From Sulfurovum sp. (GTDB lineage: Bacteria > Campylobacterota > Campylobacteria > Campylobacterales > Sulfurovaceae): a DNA stretch of 6,196 bases. Positions 5,557 to 6,196 of the stretch are shown piece by piece; the first letter of the stretch is position 1; each line of letters begins with the position of its first letter. The translations under genes were made by a program, and so were the position numbers. The notes beneath the pieces are model-generated. The model was not told where the DNA came from. It worked only from the letters and a program-made list of their open reading frames with translations, and ran no database searches. Location: the NCBI GenBank assembly GCA_015661535.1, contig DQVY01000110.1:1-6196 (forward strand), given 5' to 3'.

Positions 5557-6196
5557 CTAGGTTTGGGCAAATCTCTCTTTATATGAGCACTTCTGGCAAA
5601 GTTCTTCAACAGCTTTACCCTCTTTAAAGCCTTCTAGCATAGCCCTGGAGCGTTTGGACTCTAAAATAGTCTCCAGTGTATCCAAATGCAAGTCACCAAG
5701 CTCTATGATGCCATCACAGTCCAAACAGCAGGGCACCACTTTCCCCGAAGCCAAGATGGCCACATGTGACTGTAATCCTTGACAGGTGCCATGCCCATAG
5801 TTTTTGTTTTTAAGTGAAGGCCATTCAAAATAGTTGTCAAAATGTACCAGTAACTTGGAAGCAAGACGTATGGACTTTGGTCGTTCCTTATAAATACTCT
5901 TTAAATCTAACGCTGTCTCAAATGTGTCGTTTAATTTTTCAAACAAGGTACTGTTAAAATCTATTTCAGACATCATTTCATCCAAGTTCCATACACGAAG
6001 ATTTATGAAGCATTCTTCTTCTCTTTTTAGCTTCTCTTGACAAAGTGCCAACACAGGCGTAATATACTGTTCAAAGGTGAGAGAAGTATCATTTTTGTTG
6101 AAACTGTTGAGGGAGATATTGATCTGTTTTACACAAGGGTGAAATAAGGTATCGTAGCTGTGCTTTTTTAAAAAATATCCCGAAGTGGTCAGTATG
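5557..6196 (-). CDS. Radical SAM protein with short SPASM-type C-terminus (N-terminus off the window)
   Basis: The frame is open from the window edge to TAG 5559-5557, giving 212 visible residues. The first of these, ILTTSGYFL and then KQINISLNSF, are typical later strands of a radical SAM barrel; the CxxxCxxC cluster-binding loop would lie in the missing upstream part. The C-terminus resembles SPASM: cysteines at fragment residues 138, 156, 157, 160, 200 and 203. C138-x12-G-x4-C156 fits the SPASM opening motif, and CQKC (200-203) the CxxC that follows. The protein ends 9 residues later, so the last three cysteines of a full seven-cysteine SPASM domain are absent, suggesting one auxiliary Fe-S cluster. 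Radical SAM/SPASM enzymes use S-adenosylmethionine to start radical chemistry, often on peptides; the substrate here cannot be told. No small peptide-precursor gene is evident nearby. An internal GTG (6054) is not the start. Confidence 0.88.
   Translation of the reverse strand, partial: ILTTSGYFLKKHSYDTLFHPCVKQINISLNSFNKNDTSLTFEQYITPVLALCQEKLKREEECFINLRVWNLDEMMSEIDFNSTLFEKLNDTFETALDLKSIYKERPKSIRLASKLLVHFDNYFEWPSLKNKNYGHGTCQGLQSHVAILASGKVVPCCLDCDGIIELGDLHLDTLETILESKRSRAMLEGFKEGKAVEELCQKCSYKERFAQT

Noticed and set aside
5557..6054. A complete 165-residue protein starting at an internal GTG (6054)
   Set aside because: The same frame stays open to the window edge and the extra 47 codons encode radical SAM-like strands (ILTTSGY, QINISLNSF), so the GTG is internal.

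Overview
The window looks like a stretch of chromosome from an AT-rich Campylobacterota bacterium (formerly Epsilonproteobacteria), perhaps Sulfurovum- or Sulfurimonas-like. This rests on the base composition, the codon use, the TGnTATAAT-type extended -10 promoters and the general look of the proteins. No rRNA or marker gene confirms it. I see no phage, insertion-sequence, CRISPR, tRNA or rRNA signal.

Layout, left to right. (1) 1-525 (+): the end, or all, of an unrecognised protein, followed by a long stem-loop. (2) 714-3035 (+): a 773-residue membrane c-di-GMP signalling protein with about six membrane helices, then PAS, GGDEF and EAL domains. Its GGDEF signature has decayed to SGDKF while the EAL active site is complete, so it is best read as a phosphodiesterase. 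(3) 3030-3314 (-): a small protein that converges on and overlaps the previous gene by 6 bases. It has a possible DNA-binding N-terminus and a textbook leucine zipper at the C-terminus. (4) 3374-3922, 4032-4577 and 4589-5143 (+): three tandem paralogues of exported SYLF-domain (Ysc84-like) proteins. The second and third form a tight two-gene operon. (5) 5168-5461 (-): a small two-helix membrane protein whose stop codon lies in a probable bidirectional terminator. (6) 5557-6196 (-): the C-terminal 212 residues of a radical SAM protein with a short SPASM-like cysteine region. Its reading frame stays open to the window edge.

How the parts may work together. The small zipper protein and the first SYLF gene are divergently transcribed from back-to-back -10 boxes only three bases apart, which together form a perfect inverted repeat. 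RNA polymerase could hardly occupy both at once, so the two promoters should compete. The zipper protein is a natural candidate regulator of the SYLF cluster, but this is inference from position only. Nothing in the sequence ties the c-di-GMP enzyme, the radical SAM protein or the left-edge protein functionally to the SYLF cluster.

The points most worth a second look are the leucine-zipper protein with its shared palindromic promoter, the triplicated secreted SYLF proteins with an acidic segment in two copies, and the degenerate cyclase domain on an intact EAL protein.
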